The translations under genes and the position numbers were made by a program. 33,124 bases of DNA from a bacterium (GTDB lineage Bacteria; SZUA-79; Acidulodesulfobacterales; Acidulodesulfobacteraceae), in NCBI GenBank assembly GCA_021784835.1, contig JAJYHI010000009.1, positions 19,243 through 52,366 on the forward strand, written 5' to 3'. The notes beneath the pieces were generated by a model. That model saw nothing but the letters and a program-made list of their open reading frames with translations, was not told where the DNA came from and did no database searches. This document shows, piece after piece, positions 18,397 to 26,897 of the stretch (position 1 is the first letter of the stretch; each line of letters opens with the position of its first letter).

Positions 18397-19368
18397 ATGG
18401 GAATATATATTATAAAACGAATTTTTTTTATGATACCTATTTTAATAGGAATCACTTTAATATCATTTTTCGTTATACACCTTGCGCCGGGCAACCCCCT
18501 TACCGAACAGTTGGGTTTAAATCCGAAGGTTTCGGCTGCTTCGAGGGAGATGCTCTCAAAACTTTACGGTTTAAACAAACCTCTTTTAACCCAGTATTAC
18601 GAATGGCTTAAACGGATAGTCACGCTTAATTTCGGGGTTTCTTTTACCGCAAACCATGAACCGGTCATTACCGAAATAAAAAGAACTATAGGCATAACTA
18701 TTATTATAAACTCTCTTGCTATGTTTTTTATATTCCTATTTTCTATTCCTCTGGGGGTTATGTCGGCGGTTAAGCACGATTCCATCTTCGATAAAATTAC
18801 CACGGTATTGGTTTTTATCGGTTTTGCGGCGCCGTCTTTCTGGGTCGCTCTTCTTTTAATTATTTTTTTCGGAATAGATTTGCACATACTGCCTATAGGA
18901 GGTATAACCTCTGCCGGTTATAATTTTCTTCCCTGGTGGGGCAAAATCGCAAATATAGCAAAGCATCTCGTCATGCCCGTATTCGTCGCCGGGTTCGGAG
19001 GTATTGCCGGACTTTCCAGATATTTGAAGGGCAATATGCTTGAAGTTTACAGGCAGGATTATATTCTGACTGCAAGAGCTAAAGGGCTTAAAGAACGGAC
19101 GGTAATATACAAGCATGCCATGAAAAACGCCCTTATTCCTTTTATAACAATACTAGGGTTAAGCGTTCCGGGACTTATAGGAGGAAGCGTTATCATAGAA
19201 ACTATTTTCGATATAAACGGAATGGGCAGGCTTTTCTATCAGAGCGTCCTTGCGCGAGACTATCCGACTATAATGGGAATACTCGTAATAGGCGCGGTAC
19301 TTACTCTTATCGGCAACCTTTTGGCCGACATCGCTTATGCTCTCGTCGATCCAAGACTTCGAAAATAA
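18397..19368 (+). CDS. ABC transporter permease, DppB/OppB/NikB family
   Basis: Partner permease of the peptide/nickel importer class. It opens with IIKRIFFMIPILIGITLISF and VIHLAPGNPL, a typical DppB start, and has LYGLNKPLLTQYYEWLKRIVTLNFGVSF before the core membrane segments. The EAA loop is YILTARAKGLKERTVIYKHAMKNALIP, followed by GGSVIIETIFDINGMGRLFYQSVLARDYPTIMG and the terminal ALVDPRLRK. Length of 323 is normal. It diverges from dppC, whereas dppB and dppC normally lie in tandem. The last codons (RLRK and stop) recur 117 bases downstream, beyond an inverted-repeat element (see 19470-19490). Confidence 0.94.
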   Translation: MGIYIIKRIFFMIPILIGITLISFFVIHLAPGNPLTEQLGLNPKVSAASREMLSKLYGLNKPLLTQYYEWLKRIVTLNFGVSFTANHEPVITEIKRTIGITIIINSLAMFFIFLFSIPLGVMSAVKHDSIFDKITTVLVFIGFAAPSFWVALLLIIFFGIDLHILPIGGITSAGYNFLPWWGKIANIAKHLVMPVFVAGFGGIAGLSRYLKGNMLEVYRQDYILTARAKGLKERTVIYKHAMKNALIPFITILGLSVPGLIGGSVIIETIFDINGMGRLFYQSVLARDYPTIMGILVIGAVLTLIGNLLADIAYALVDPRLRK

Positions 19369-19373
19369 ATCAG
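19353..19373 (+). repeat. Direct repeat, copy A (dppB 3' end)
   Basis: AAGACTTCGAAAATAAATCAG, containing the codons for LRK and the dppB stop. It matches copy B at 19470-19490 at 19 of 21 positions. The inverted-repeat element lies between the two copies. Confidence 0.75.
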
Positions 19374-19388
19374 AAAAAGTCTTTATTT

Positions 19389-19468
19389 AGAAAAAGGTGT
19401 CAGATTAATTTTATGCAACATGCTTTATCGTTATTGTATGCGTAAAATAAAATCTGACACCTTTTTCT
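19389..19468. repeat. REP/MITE-like inverted repeat, copy 2 (long form)
   Basis: Perfect 18-base arms: AGAAAAAGGTGTCAGATT (19389-19406) and AATCTGACACCTTTTTCT (19451-19468). Between them an inner imperfect stem pairs TTTTATGCA (19409-19417) with TGCGTAAAA (19439-19447). The right half matches copy 1. It sits between convergent genes dppB and the RND pump, and the T-run after the stem on either strand could make it a two-way terminator. Confidence 0.82.
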
Positions 19469-19469
19469 T

Positions 19470-19490
19470 AAGACTTCGCAAATAAATAAG
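19470..19490 (+). repeat. Direct repeat, copy B
   Basis: AAGACTTCGCAAATAAATAAG, 117 bases after copy A. The two differences are a wobble-position change (CGA to CGC) and one base after the stop. It is directly followed by a terminator-like hairpin, so it may be the older dppB end. Confidence 0.75.
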
Positions 19491-19507
19491 CCGGCTAATT
19501 AGTCGGC
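19490..19507 (+). terminator. Compact hairpin, possible dppB terminator
   Basis: GCCGGCTAATTAGTCGGC can pair almost end to end (one G-U pair in the plus-strand RNA) and is followed by ATTTTCTTT. It overlaps the RND pump's stop codon at 19499-19501. Confidence 0.4.
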
Positions 19508-22500
19508 ATTTTCTTTGTTTTTATGCAAATCTTTACCGAAGAACATATATACGGTCGGTACTATAAATATAGTTAAAAACGTACCTATGCCGAGTCCTGC
19601 GGCTATAACCAAACCTATATCAAACCTGCTGACAGCGCCTGCCCCGGAAGCGAGAAGCAACGGTACGACGCCGAAAACCATAGCAAAAGTAGTCATCAGT
19701 ATAGGCCTTAACCTTATAGATGCCGCCTGCTCTATTGCGGTTCGTTTATCCATGCCTTCTTTCTGCAAATCGTTTGCAAACTTTGTAATGAGAATGCCGT
19801 GTTTACTTACGAGGCCTATAAGAGTAACAAGTCCTACCTCCGTATAGATATTAATAGTCGCAAAACCTAAACTTAAAAATATTAACGCTCCGGTTATAGA
19901 CATGGGAACGCTGACTAATATAATAACAGGGTCTATAAAACTGTCGAACAGAGCGGCAAGAACGAGATAAATTATAATCAAGGAAAAGAAAAACGTTACT
20001 ACCATGGCCGAACCTTGCTGAACGAACTGGCGCGACTGGCCGGCAAAATTATACGAAAATCCTTTAGGGAAAATCTTCTTAGAGGCTTTTTCAAGAAAAC
20101 TTAACGCTTGTCCTATAGTTACTCCCGGCTTGGGTATGGCAGAAATAGTAACTGAATTGAGCTGGTCGAACTGGTTTAACGATTCCGGTACGGTAACGGT
20201 TTTAAAGCTTACAAAGCTGGACAGCGGAACCATATTGCCGTTTGAAGCCGTAACATAATAATTTTTTAACAAATTTTGGTCGAACCTGTATTTTTGAATT
20301 ACCTGCGGTATAACCTTATAGCTGTAACCGTCCATTTCAAACCAGTTTACGTAATTTTCGCTCAGCATAGTAGAAAGCGTATCGCCTATCGTCGCCATAT
20401 TAATGCCCATACTCTGCGCTTTGTTTTTATTTATAATAATTTTTATCTGGGGTTCATCGTACTTTAGGTCTTTGTCCATATATAAAAACAGTCCGCTCTG
20501 CATCGCTTTTTGCTCAAGCCGAAGCGCAACGCTTCTCATTTCAAGATAATTTTCCGTAGATGTTATAACAAACATAACGGGAAGACCCTGCGAACCCGGA
20601 AGGCTCGGAAGCGCAAACGCCGCAAGCTGTAAACCCGTTATAGAATTTAGTTTTTCCTGTACCATAGGGGTAAGCTGCATCTGGGTTAATTTTCTCTGGC
20701 TCCACGGTTTAAGAATCATACCCGATATTAAGGTATTATTGCCCGAAGCTCCCAATGCCATAAAATACCTGTTCATTTGCGGAAAAGAATCGTAAATATG
20801 CCCTATCTGCTTTGCGTAATGTTTTAAATTTTTATAGGTAGAAGTAGGCGATGCAGTGCCCTGTACGAAAACGACGCCCTGATCTTCAGTGGGGGCAAGT
20901 TCGCTTTTTGTGGTAACAAACAAAAAATATGCGGCGGTTAAAACGACTATTATAACCAGCGCTACCACCGGTTTGTAATCAAGAACGCCGTGAAGTATTT
21001 TTAAATATATATTTTTTATTTTTTCAAAAGTTACGTCTAGAAAATGCGTAAGCCCCTTTTTACCCATATCCTCTTTTAAAAATTTAGACGTCAACATCGG
21101 CGAAAGAGTCAATGCAAGAATTCCGGAAATAAGCACCGCTCCGGCAAGAGTAAAAGCAAATTCAGTAAATAATGCCCCTGTAAGACCGCCCATAAAACCT
21201 ATCGGGAGAAAAACCGCCACTAAAGTGATAGACATAGCAATAATAGGCACGCCGAGCTCTTTTGCCGCAATAATAGCCGCGTCGAAAGGTTTTTTACCTT
21301 CTTCAATATGACGGCTTACGTTTTCGACTACTATAATAGCGTCGTCCACGACCAAGCCTATAGCAAGGACGAAAGCTAAAAGCGTCAGCAAGTTAATTGA
21401 ATAATTTAGGTAATACATTATAAACAGGTCGCCTATTATAGATAGAGGTATAGCTATTACTGGAATAGCCACGCTTCTTGCCGAACCAAGAAATAAAAAT
21501 ATAACTATTATAACTATTATAAGGGTTTCTACAACCGTTTTAATAACTTCGTTAATAGAACTGCTTATAAAAATAGTTCTGTTAAACGCAACCCTGAGTT
21601 TCATATGCGCAGGCAGCTGTTTTCTTAACGAAGGAATCATACCTGTAAGTTTTTTTACGACGGTCAGCGGATTTGCCGTAGGAGTCGTAAAAATACCCAT
21701 AACTACCGCTCTTTTACCGTTCATTATATTTCCCGCGTCATTGCTTACGGCTCCCATTTCTACCGTTCCTATATCTTTAACCCTTATCAAAGTGCCGTCG
21801 TCGTCGGCAACGACTAAATTTCTAAACTGTTTCACGCTTGTTAAAAGCGTATCGGCGGAAATATTAACCTGAACGTAATTTCCTTTAGTGTAACCGTTTG
21901 AAGCAATATAATTATTGTTAGCAAGCGCATTTGAAACGTCTATCGGCGTAACGTTAAATTCCGCCATTTTTTTTGGGTTGAGCCATATCCTCATGCCGAA
22001 CTGTTTATTGCCGTAAATCTGAACCTGGCCGACTCCGCTTACCGCCTGAATTTTAGGCTGGACCGCCCTGGTTAAATAATCCGTAATTTGAGAACTTGAC
22101 AGCGTATTAGAAGTAAATGCCAGATATAAATAAGCAAGATTGGTAACGCTAGTCTTTGTAATAACGGGAAGTTGCGACTGCTTGGGCAACTGGTTTAGTA
22201 CGGAATTAACCTGAGAAAGCACCTCAGCAAGAGCGGCGTTAGAGCTGAAGTTTAATTTCATAAAAACCTGGATAGTGCTTACGCCTTCGGTGCTCGTCGA
22301 AGTCATATAATCTATACCTTCAGAAGAAGCTATAGCTCTCTCCAAAGGCATTGTAATAAACCCCTGCACTACCTGCGCGCTTGCGCCGGGATATGCCGTC
22401 TGAACGGTAATAAGGGTATCTTTTACTTTCGGATATTCCCTTAACGTCAATTCGGAAAGAGACCTTGCTCCAAGTATAAATATAACGAGGCTTATGACTA

Positions 22501-22570
22501 TTGCGAGAACCGGGCGCTGAATAAATATGTCGGTAAAACTTTTAGTTTTTTGCGGCTTTATTTCGTTCAT
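19499..22570 (-). CDS. RND efflux pump, inner-membrane transporter (AcrB/HAE1-like)
   Basis: A proton-driven exporter that takes substrates from the periplasm or inner membrane and passes them to an outer-membrane channel. Length of 1023 and two repeated halves fit the HAE1 family. The N-terminus FTDIFIQRPVLAIVISLVI and the later YPGASAQVVQGFITMPLE are typical. The proton-relay pair is D409-D410 in AIGLVVDDAIIVVENV, and the second-half counterpart region reads LVGLVSKHGILI-like (LIGLVSKHGILITKFA). It starts four bases after the adaptor gene's stop, with AAGGT before the ATG. Substrate class (drugs, solvents, other hydrophobics) is unknown; heavy-metal CzcA-type motifs are not seen. Confidence 0.96.
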   Translation of the reverse strand: MNEIKPQKTKSFTDIFIQRPVLAIVISLVIFILGARSLSELTLREYPKVKDTLITVQTAYPGASAQVVQGFITMPLERAIASSEGIDYMTSTSTEGVSTIQVFMKLNFSSNAALAEVLSQVNSVLNQLPKQSQLPVITKTSVTNLAYLYLAFTSNTLSSSQITDYLTRAVQPKIQAVSGVGQVQIYGNKQFGMRIWLNPKKMAEFNVTPIDVSNALANNNYIASNGYTKGNYVQVNISADTLLTSVKQFRNLVVADDDGTLIRVKDIGTVEMGAVSNDAGNIMNGKRAVVMGIFTTPTANPLTVVKKLTGMIPSLRKQLPAHMKLRVAFNRTIFISSSINEVIKTVVETLIIVIIVIFLFLGSARSVAIPVIAIPLSIIGDLFIMYYLNYSINLLTLLAFVLAIGLVVDDAIIVVENVSRHIEEGKKPFDAAIIAAKELGVPIIAMSITLVAVFLPIGFMGGLTGALFTEFAFTLAGAVLISGILALTLSPMLTSKFLKEDMGKKGLTHFLDVTFEKIKNIYLKILHGVLDYKPVVALVIIVVLTAAYFLFVTTKSELAPTEDQGVVFVQGTASPTSTYKNLKHYAKQIGHIYDSFPQMNRYFMALGASGNNTLISGMILKPWSQRKLTQMQLTPMVQEKLNSITGLQLAAFALPSLPGSQGLPVMFVITSTENYLEMRSVALRLEQKAMQSGLFLYMDKDLKYDEPQIKIIINKNKAQSMGINMATIGDTLSTMLSENYVNWFEMDGYSYKVIPQVIQKYRFDQNLLKNYYVTASNGNMVPLSSFVSFKTVTVPESLNQFDQLNSVTISAIPKPGVTIGQALSFLEKASKKIFPKGFSYNFAGQSRQFVQQGSAMVVTFFFSLIIIYLVLAALFDSFIDPVIILVSVPMSITGALIFLSLGFATINIYTEVGLVTLIGLVSKHGILITKFANDLQKEGMDKRTAIEQAASIRLRPILMTTFAMVFGVVPLLLASGAGAVSRFDIGLVIAAGLGIGTFLTIFIVPTVYMFFGKDLHKNKENAD

Positions 22571-22574
22571 TTAA

Positions 22575-23705
22575 TTACCTTTTATCTTTTACTATTGCTT
22601 TAATTTTACTTTTGCCTTTATTATCCGCGCCTTTGTTTTTTATGGCTACAGGTATGCCATTTCTCAGTTTTACCTGTCCTGCGGTAACTACATTTTCGTC
22701 TGGTTTTAAGCCTTTAAGTATAACGACTACTCCGTTTCTTTCCTCTCCGGTCTTAACATAATCCGTTTTTACGATATTTACGCCGTTTTTCTTAACGACT
22801 ACGTAAACAAAATCGCCGTATGGATTATAAGTTACAGCGGTTGCCGGAACCGTTACGACGTTATGTATTACGGGTAGGAAAACTCTTCCCGTAACAAACA
22901 TTCCCGGCCTTAAATACATTCCTTTATTGTTCACGATAACCCTGGCGGTTATATTGCGTGAAACGGTATTTACGTCTATGCTTATAGTTTTTATTCTGCC
23001 ATAAAAGATTTTATTATATGAATCTAACTTAATCTTAACTTTTTGATTTACCTTTAAACTGTGCAAATCGTTCTGCGGCATGGTAAAGTCTATATAAATC
23101 GGGTTGATAGAATAAAGCGGTATTATATTTGCACCCGGATTTATGTACTGACCGAGGTTTACCGAACTTGAATTTCTAATCCCTACTATTCCGGAAAAAG
23201 GCGCTCTTATCGTCATATCGGCTATAGTAACTTCCGCCTGGGCGATTTGCGCTTCGTTCTGCCTTAATGTAGAGAGCATAGATATGTACGATGCTTTAGA
23301 AACGGCATTTTGAGCATAGGCTTTTTTGTACTGCTCATAGTTAAATTTATCGGCTATAAACTGGGATTTGTATTGTTTTAACTGGGCAATCTGAAGAGAA
23401 TCGTCGAGAGTAACCAAAATCTGATTTTTACGAACAAACTCTCCCGATTTAAAATATATGCCGTTAACCTGTCCTGCAACCTGCGTCGTTACGTTAACCG
23501 AATTTATAGCGGATACGTTGCCTATAGTATGTATATAAGGCTGCCAGTCTCCTATTTTAGAAACGGCTACCGACACCGAAACCGGAGGAAATTTCCTGGC
23601 TTTCATAGCCTGCCCCATTTCGTAGCCCTTATACGCTTTGTATCCGAATATTCCTCCGAAAATAACTATAAGAACAAGCAAAACTATTATAAAACGTTTA
23701 ATCAT
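22575..23705 (-). CDS. RND efflux periplasmic adaptor (membrane fusion protein)
   Basis: The adaptor that bridges the RND pump and the outer-membrane channel. A single N-terminal membrane anchor (residues 4-25) has no lipobox. It is followed by a split lipoyl domain (GNVSAINSVNVTTQVAGQVNGIYFKSGEFVRKNQILVTLDD), a short helical hairpin (about 105-155), the second lipoyl half (IRAPFSGIVGIRNSSSVNLGQYINPG), a beta-barrel domain (PIYIDFTMPQNDLHSL) and a membrane-proximal domain. The tail is Lys-rich. AAAGGT lies six bases before the ATG. It is first in the adaptor-pump pair and divergent from the channel gene, so all three may answer to the shared 148-base control region. Confidence 0.95.
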   Translation of the reverse strand: MIKRFIIVLLVLIVIFGGIFGYKAYKGYEMGQAMKARKFPPVSVSVAVSKIGDWQPYIHTIGNVSAINSVNVTTQVAGQVNGIYFKSGEFVRKNQILVTLDDSLQIAQLKQYKSQFIADKFNYEQYKKAYAQNAVSKASYISMLSTLRQNEAQIAQAEVTIADMTIRAPFSGIVGIRNSSSVNLGQYINPGANIIPLYSINPIYIDFTMPQNDLHSLKVNQKVKIKLDSYNKIFYGRIKTISIDVNTVSRNITARVIVNNKGMYLRPGMFVTGRVFLPVIHNVVTVPATAVTYNPYGDFVYVVVKKNGVNIVKTDYVKTGEERNGVVVILKGLKPDENVVTAGQVKLRNGIPVAIKNKGADNKGKSKIKAIVKDKR

Positions 23706-23749
23706 ATCGATACCTTTAAAATAAGATTATTAAATTATAAATTTTTTAA

Positions 23750-23779
23750 TTGACAATATGACTTTATAGTCAGTATAAT
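23750..23779 (+). promoter_or_regulatory. Sigma70-type promoter of the outer-membrane channel gene
   Basis: TTGACA (23750-23755) and TATAAT (23774-23779) are separated by 18 bases, both perfect to consensus. A start near 23786 would give a leader of ~68 bases. The spacer contains the palindrome at 23759-23772. Confidence 0.75.
23759..23772. promoter_or_regulatory. Operator-like palindrome TGACT-TTAT-AGTCA
   Basis: TGACTTTATAGTCA is a 5-4-5 palindrome lying wholly between the -35 and -10 boxes, where a bound repressor would block RNA polymerase. Short TGACY/RGTCA palindromes are common targets of TetR-family repressors of efflux genes, but no regulator gene is in the window. Confidence 0.5.
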
Positions 23780-23853
23780 TAGAATATAATAAATTTAAAA
23801 TTCAGTCAATAAAAAACAACATAAAAAAAAATACAAACTTAAACTAAAAAATT

Positions 23854-25308
23854 ATGAAAATTAAAAAAACTTTGTTATTATTTTTTTTTACGGTTTTCGG
23901 GTTTATGTTTATTCTTAGCGGATGTAGTTTATTTACGCATCCAAAAAAAATTACCGTTAAAATTCCAAATAGATTTAAATATGCGCTAAATAACGAAAAT
24001 TTTAAAATAAAAAATGACTGGTGGAAAAATTTTAAAAGCAATAAACTTGACGATTTAATATCAAAGGCGTTAAAAAACAATTTAAATTATATAATCGCTA
24101 TAAAAAATATACAGATTGCAAAAACATACGTTTCTCAGAACGAATCGAACCTGTTCCCAACCGTCAATTTTAGCTACGAAGCTACAAGAAATAAAATGCC
24201 GTCTTATCAAACCGCTTTATCTTCCGGCGGTTCAGTTTCCGGTTCATCGCGTACCGTCATATACAACCTAAACCAGGCAGGTTTAAGCGCTTCATATGAA
24301 TTAGACGTCTGGAACCAGGTAAATAATGCGGTTAAACAGGCAAAAGCTAACGTTTCGGTATCTAAGGAAGACGCCGACGTAGTAAAACTAACCCTTATAA
24401 GCAACGTTGCACAGGCCTATTTTCAAATACAGGCTTTAAAGGAATCCATTGTTAACTTAAAAAAAGAATATAAAGCGGAAAAAGAGATTTTAAAACTTTA
24501 TGAAGTACAGTATAAAGAAGGTCTTACAAATGCAGAGCCCATAGTAAATACAAAGACAAACCTTGAAATTTTAAGAACCGACCTAAACGACTCTATAAAG
24601 CAAAAAGACATTACGCAAAATACGCTTGCATATTATCTGGGAAAATTTCCGGAAAGATTTAAGCTGACGGTCAAATCTAACATAAAAAACGTTTTAAATT
24701 TTGACGATAATCATTATTCTGAGTTAATACCGCCGAATATCCCATCAGAAATTTTAACTCAAAGACCGGACGTTAAAGAAGCGGAATATAACGTTCTTGC
24801 ATATGCTTACGCCAAAAAAGAAAGCCTCGCTAATTTTTTCCCTATATTTAACCTTACGGGAAGTTACGGATATGCAAGCCCCAGCTTAGATAATTTTATT
24901 ACCGATGCAAACAGCGTATGGAATTTCGGATTAGACATTCTTGCGCCGATATTTAATTACAAAACTAATATAAGCATATATAAAAGGTCTAAACTACAGT
25001 ATCAGCAGGCAATATTAAACTACAGAAATACTATAATAAACGCTTTCAGCGAAACCGAGAGCGACCTTGCAGATTTCCAGAAAGATATACAAACATTGAA
25101 AAGTTATAAAAAAAATTACCGCTATGCTCTGAAACTTTTCAATATTTACAAAGTGCAGTATAAAACCGGTATTTCTTCTAAGATAACTTATCTTACCTAT
25201 AAAGAAAATTTGCTTAATTCAGAGTACAACCTTATAAATCAAAATCTATTGGTTAAAGAAGATGTTATAAACGTTTACAATGCTCTCGGCATGGGATTAA
25301 AAGATTAA
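23854..25308 (+). CDS. Outer-membrane efflux lipoprotein (TolC/OprM/NodT family)
   Basis: The outer-membrane exit duct of the tripartite pump. The lipoprotein signal ends in ILSGC (Cys24). The mature part begins with the NDWWKNFKSNKLDDLISKALKNNLNYIIA block typical of NodT-type channels. Two outer-membrane-efflux repeats follow, with ISNVAQAYFQIQA-like (LISNVAQAYFQIQALKESI), IPSEILTQRPDVKEAEYNV and NFFPIFNLTGSYG. Length of 484 is standard. The ATG has no Shine-Dalgarno sequence; the leader is A-rich. The gene faces away from the adaptor and pump genes. Its stop codon overlaps that of phoU, which comes from the other strand. Confidence 0.95.
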   Translation: MKIKKTLLLFFFTVFGFMFILSGCSLFTHPKKITVKIPNRFKYALNNENFKIKNDWWKNFKSNKLDDLISKALKNNLNYIIAIKNIQIAKTYVSQNESNLFPTVNFSYEATRNKMPSYQTALSSGGSVSGSSRTVIYNLNQAGLSASYELDVWNQVNNAVKQAKANVSVSKEDADVVKLTLISNVAQAYFQIQALKESIVNLKKEYKAEKEILKLYEVQYKEGLTNAEPIVNTKTNLEILRTDLNDSIKQKDITQNTLAYYLGKFPERFKLTVKSNIKNVLNFDDNHYSELIPPNIPSEILTQRPDVKEAEYNVLAYAYAKKESLANFFPIFNLTGSYGYASPSLDNFITDANSVWNFGLDILAPIFNYKTNISIYKRSKLQYQQAILNYRNTIINAFSETESDLADFQKDIQTLKSYKKNYRYALKLFNIYKVQYKTGISSKITYLTYKENLLNSEYNLINQNLLVKEDVINVYNALGMGLKD

Positions 25309-25985
25309 TACTCCGGCAAATTCCTTAAATCTTTGCCAAGGTCCATATAAAGCAAAAGTTCCATAATTTTTTGGGCATGGTCGGCAAACCTTTCGTACTT
25401 GCGGGCTATAAAGATATAGGTTATATTATTTTCTAAGGTATTTAAATTTTTTATCGAATTATTTATTATATCCACGACTATCTTATGCGAAAGTAAGTCT
25501 ATAACGTTTTCGTCTTTTATAATGACGTCTTTAAGCCCTAAATTTTCTTTAACGCCGTCCGAAAACATTTTAATGGCCATTTTAAGCATCTCGTCGTCTC
25601 TTGCAGCAACGTCTTCAAAATATGAATAAACGCATTTAAATTGTTCCGAAAAGGAAGGTCCATCTGTAAGTTTTAACCCGATTTGGCATATCGAAGCGCA
25701 TAAATCCCCCATTCTTTCAAGGTCGGTTATTATTTTCATAGTGGTAGTGATAAACATTAAGTCTGCCGCCTCTGGCTGATAAAGGGCAAGAAGTTTTATA
25801 CAACTCTCGTTAATGCCTACTTCAAGCGAATTAACTTTCAAATCATTTTTAATAGTCTGCTCCGCAAGATTTTTATCTCTTTCAAATAAAAATTTAGTTG
25901 CGCTGCTTAGCTGACTTGCAACTATTTCTCCCATCTCAACGACGCCGCGTTTTAATTTCATCAACTCGCTATCTAAAATATTCAC
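25305..25985 (-). CDS. phoU: Phosphate transport/signalling regulator PhoU
   Basis: PhoU links the Pst transporter to the PhoR/PhoB two-component system and keeps the Pho regulon off when phosphate is sufficient. The two three-helix repeats are seen in LMKLKRGVVEMGEIVASQL with ITTTMKIITDLERMGDLCASICQ, and in the second copy ending NNITYIFIARKYERFADHAQKI. The (T/I)xxERxxD metal-binding patterns are intact (TDLERMGD; RKYERFADH). Length of 226 is typical. The start is GTG with GAGAGG seven bases upstream. It is last in the pst operon, 54 bases after pstB, and convergent with the channel gene, overlapping it by four bases. Confidence 0.96.
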   Translation of the reverse strand: MNILDSELMKLKRGVVEMGEIVASQLSSATKFLFERDKNLAEQTIKNDLKVNSLEVGINESCIKLLALYQPEAADLMFITTTMKIITDLERMGDLCASICQIGLKLTDGPSFSEQFKCVYSYFEDVAARDDEMLKMAIKMFSDGVKENLGLKDVIIKDENVIDLLSHKIVVDIINNSIKNLNTLENNITYIFIARKYERFADHAQKIMELLLYMDLGKDLRNLPEY

Positions 25986-26039
25986 CGTAACCTCTCTATC
26001 CCTAATATTATATATATTTATATTTATTTAATATTTTAT

Positions 26040-26846
26040 TTAATATCTGCTTGTTATGAAGTTTTCCGTTCTTTTGTCTTTAGGCCTGGTAAAGAAATTT
26101 CCGGATTCGTCGAATTCAATGAGCTCCCCGTCTAAAAAAAACCCGCTGTAATCGGAAATTCTACCTGACTGCTGAACGTTATGACTTACGACTATAATAG
26201 TATAATATTTTTTAAAGGAATTAATCAAATCAAGTATGATACTGGTTGAAACCGGATCAAGATATGCCGTCGGTTCGTCCATTAATAATATTGAGGGATT
26301 GGTTGCTATAGCCCTTGCGATACATAATCTCTGCTGCTGTCCTCCCGAAAGAGATAAAGCGGATTTATTCAGTTTATCTTTGACTTCATCGTAAAGACCC
26401 GCATATTTAAGGCACTTTTCGACTCTTTCTACAATAAAATCCTTATTTTTTATGCCGTGAATTTTTAGTCCAAATGCAACGTTTTCAAATATAGATTTAG
26501 GGAACGGGTTAGGATTCTGAAATACCATACCTATATTTCGCCTTAATTCTACCACGTCGACCGACTTATCGTATATATTTTTTCCGTCTATCAAAACTTC
26601 GCCGGTCAGCCTTGCGCCCTCCGTATAATCGTTCATCCTGTTCAAAGTTCTTAAAAAAGTAGATTTGCCGCATCCAGAAGGCCCTAAAAGCGTGCATACC
26701 GAATTTTTTTTAAAATAAAGATTTATCGACTTTAGCAGATGATAATTTCCGTAATAAAAATTTAAATCCTTTACGTTTACTATTATATTATCATTATCGC
26801 CGTCAACAGAATTTACCGGCTTTAAGTCGTTTTTATCATTTGACAT
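26040..26846 (-). CDS. pstB: Phosphate ABC transporter, ATP-binding subunit
   Basis: The cytoplasmic ATPase that powers high-affinity phosphate import through PstCA. Walker A is GPSGCGKS (residues 55-62), then LRTLNRMND typical of PstB, the Q-loop FQNPNPFPKSI, signature LSGGQQQR (166-173), Walker B ILLMDE (186-191) and the switch His in VVSHNVQQ. After Walker B it reads PTAYLDP, where most PstB have PTSALDP. A ~20-residue polar N-terminal extension precedes the ABC fold; total length is 268. AAAGGAACC precedes the ATG. Order pstA-pstB-phoU matches other bacteria. Confidence 0.98.
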   Translation of the reverse strand: MSNDKNDLKPVNSVDGDNDNIIVNVKDLNFYYGNYHLLKSINLYFKKNSVCTLLGPSGCGKSTFLRTLNRMNDYTEGARLTGEVLIDGKNIYDKSVDVVELRRNIGMVFQNPNPFPKSIFENVAFGLKIHGIKNKDFIVERVEKCLKYAGLYDEVKDKLNKSALSLSGGQQQRLCIARAIATNPSILLMDEPTAYLDPVSTSIILDLINSFKKYYTIIVVSHNVQQSGRISDYSGFFLDGELIEFDESGNFFTRPKDKRTENFITSRY

Positions 26847-26897
26847 AAAATTATGGTTCCTTTTTTTGTTTTTATAATATAATTTATACGATAAATT

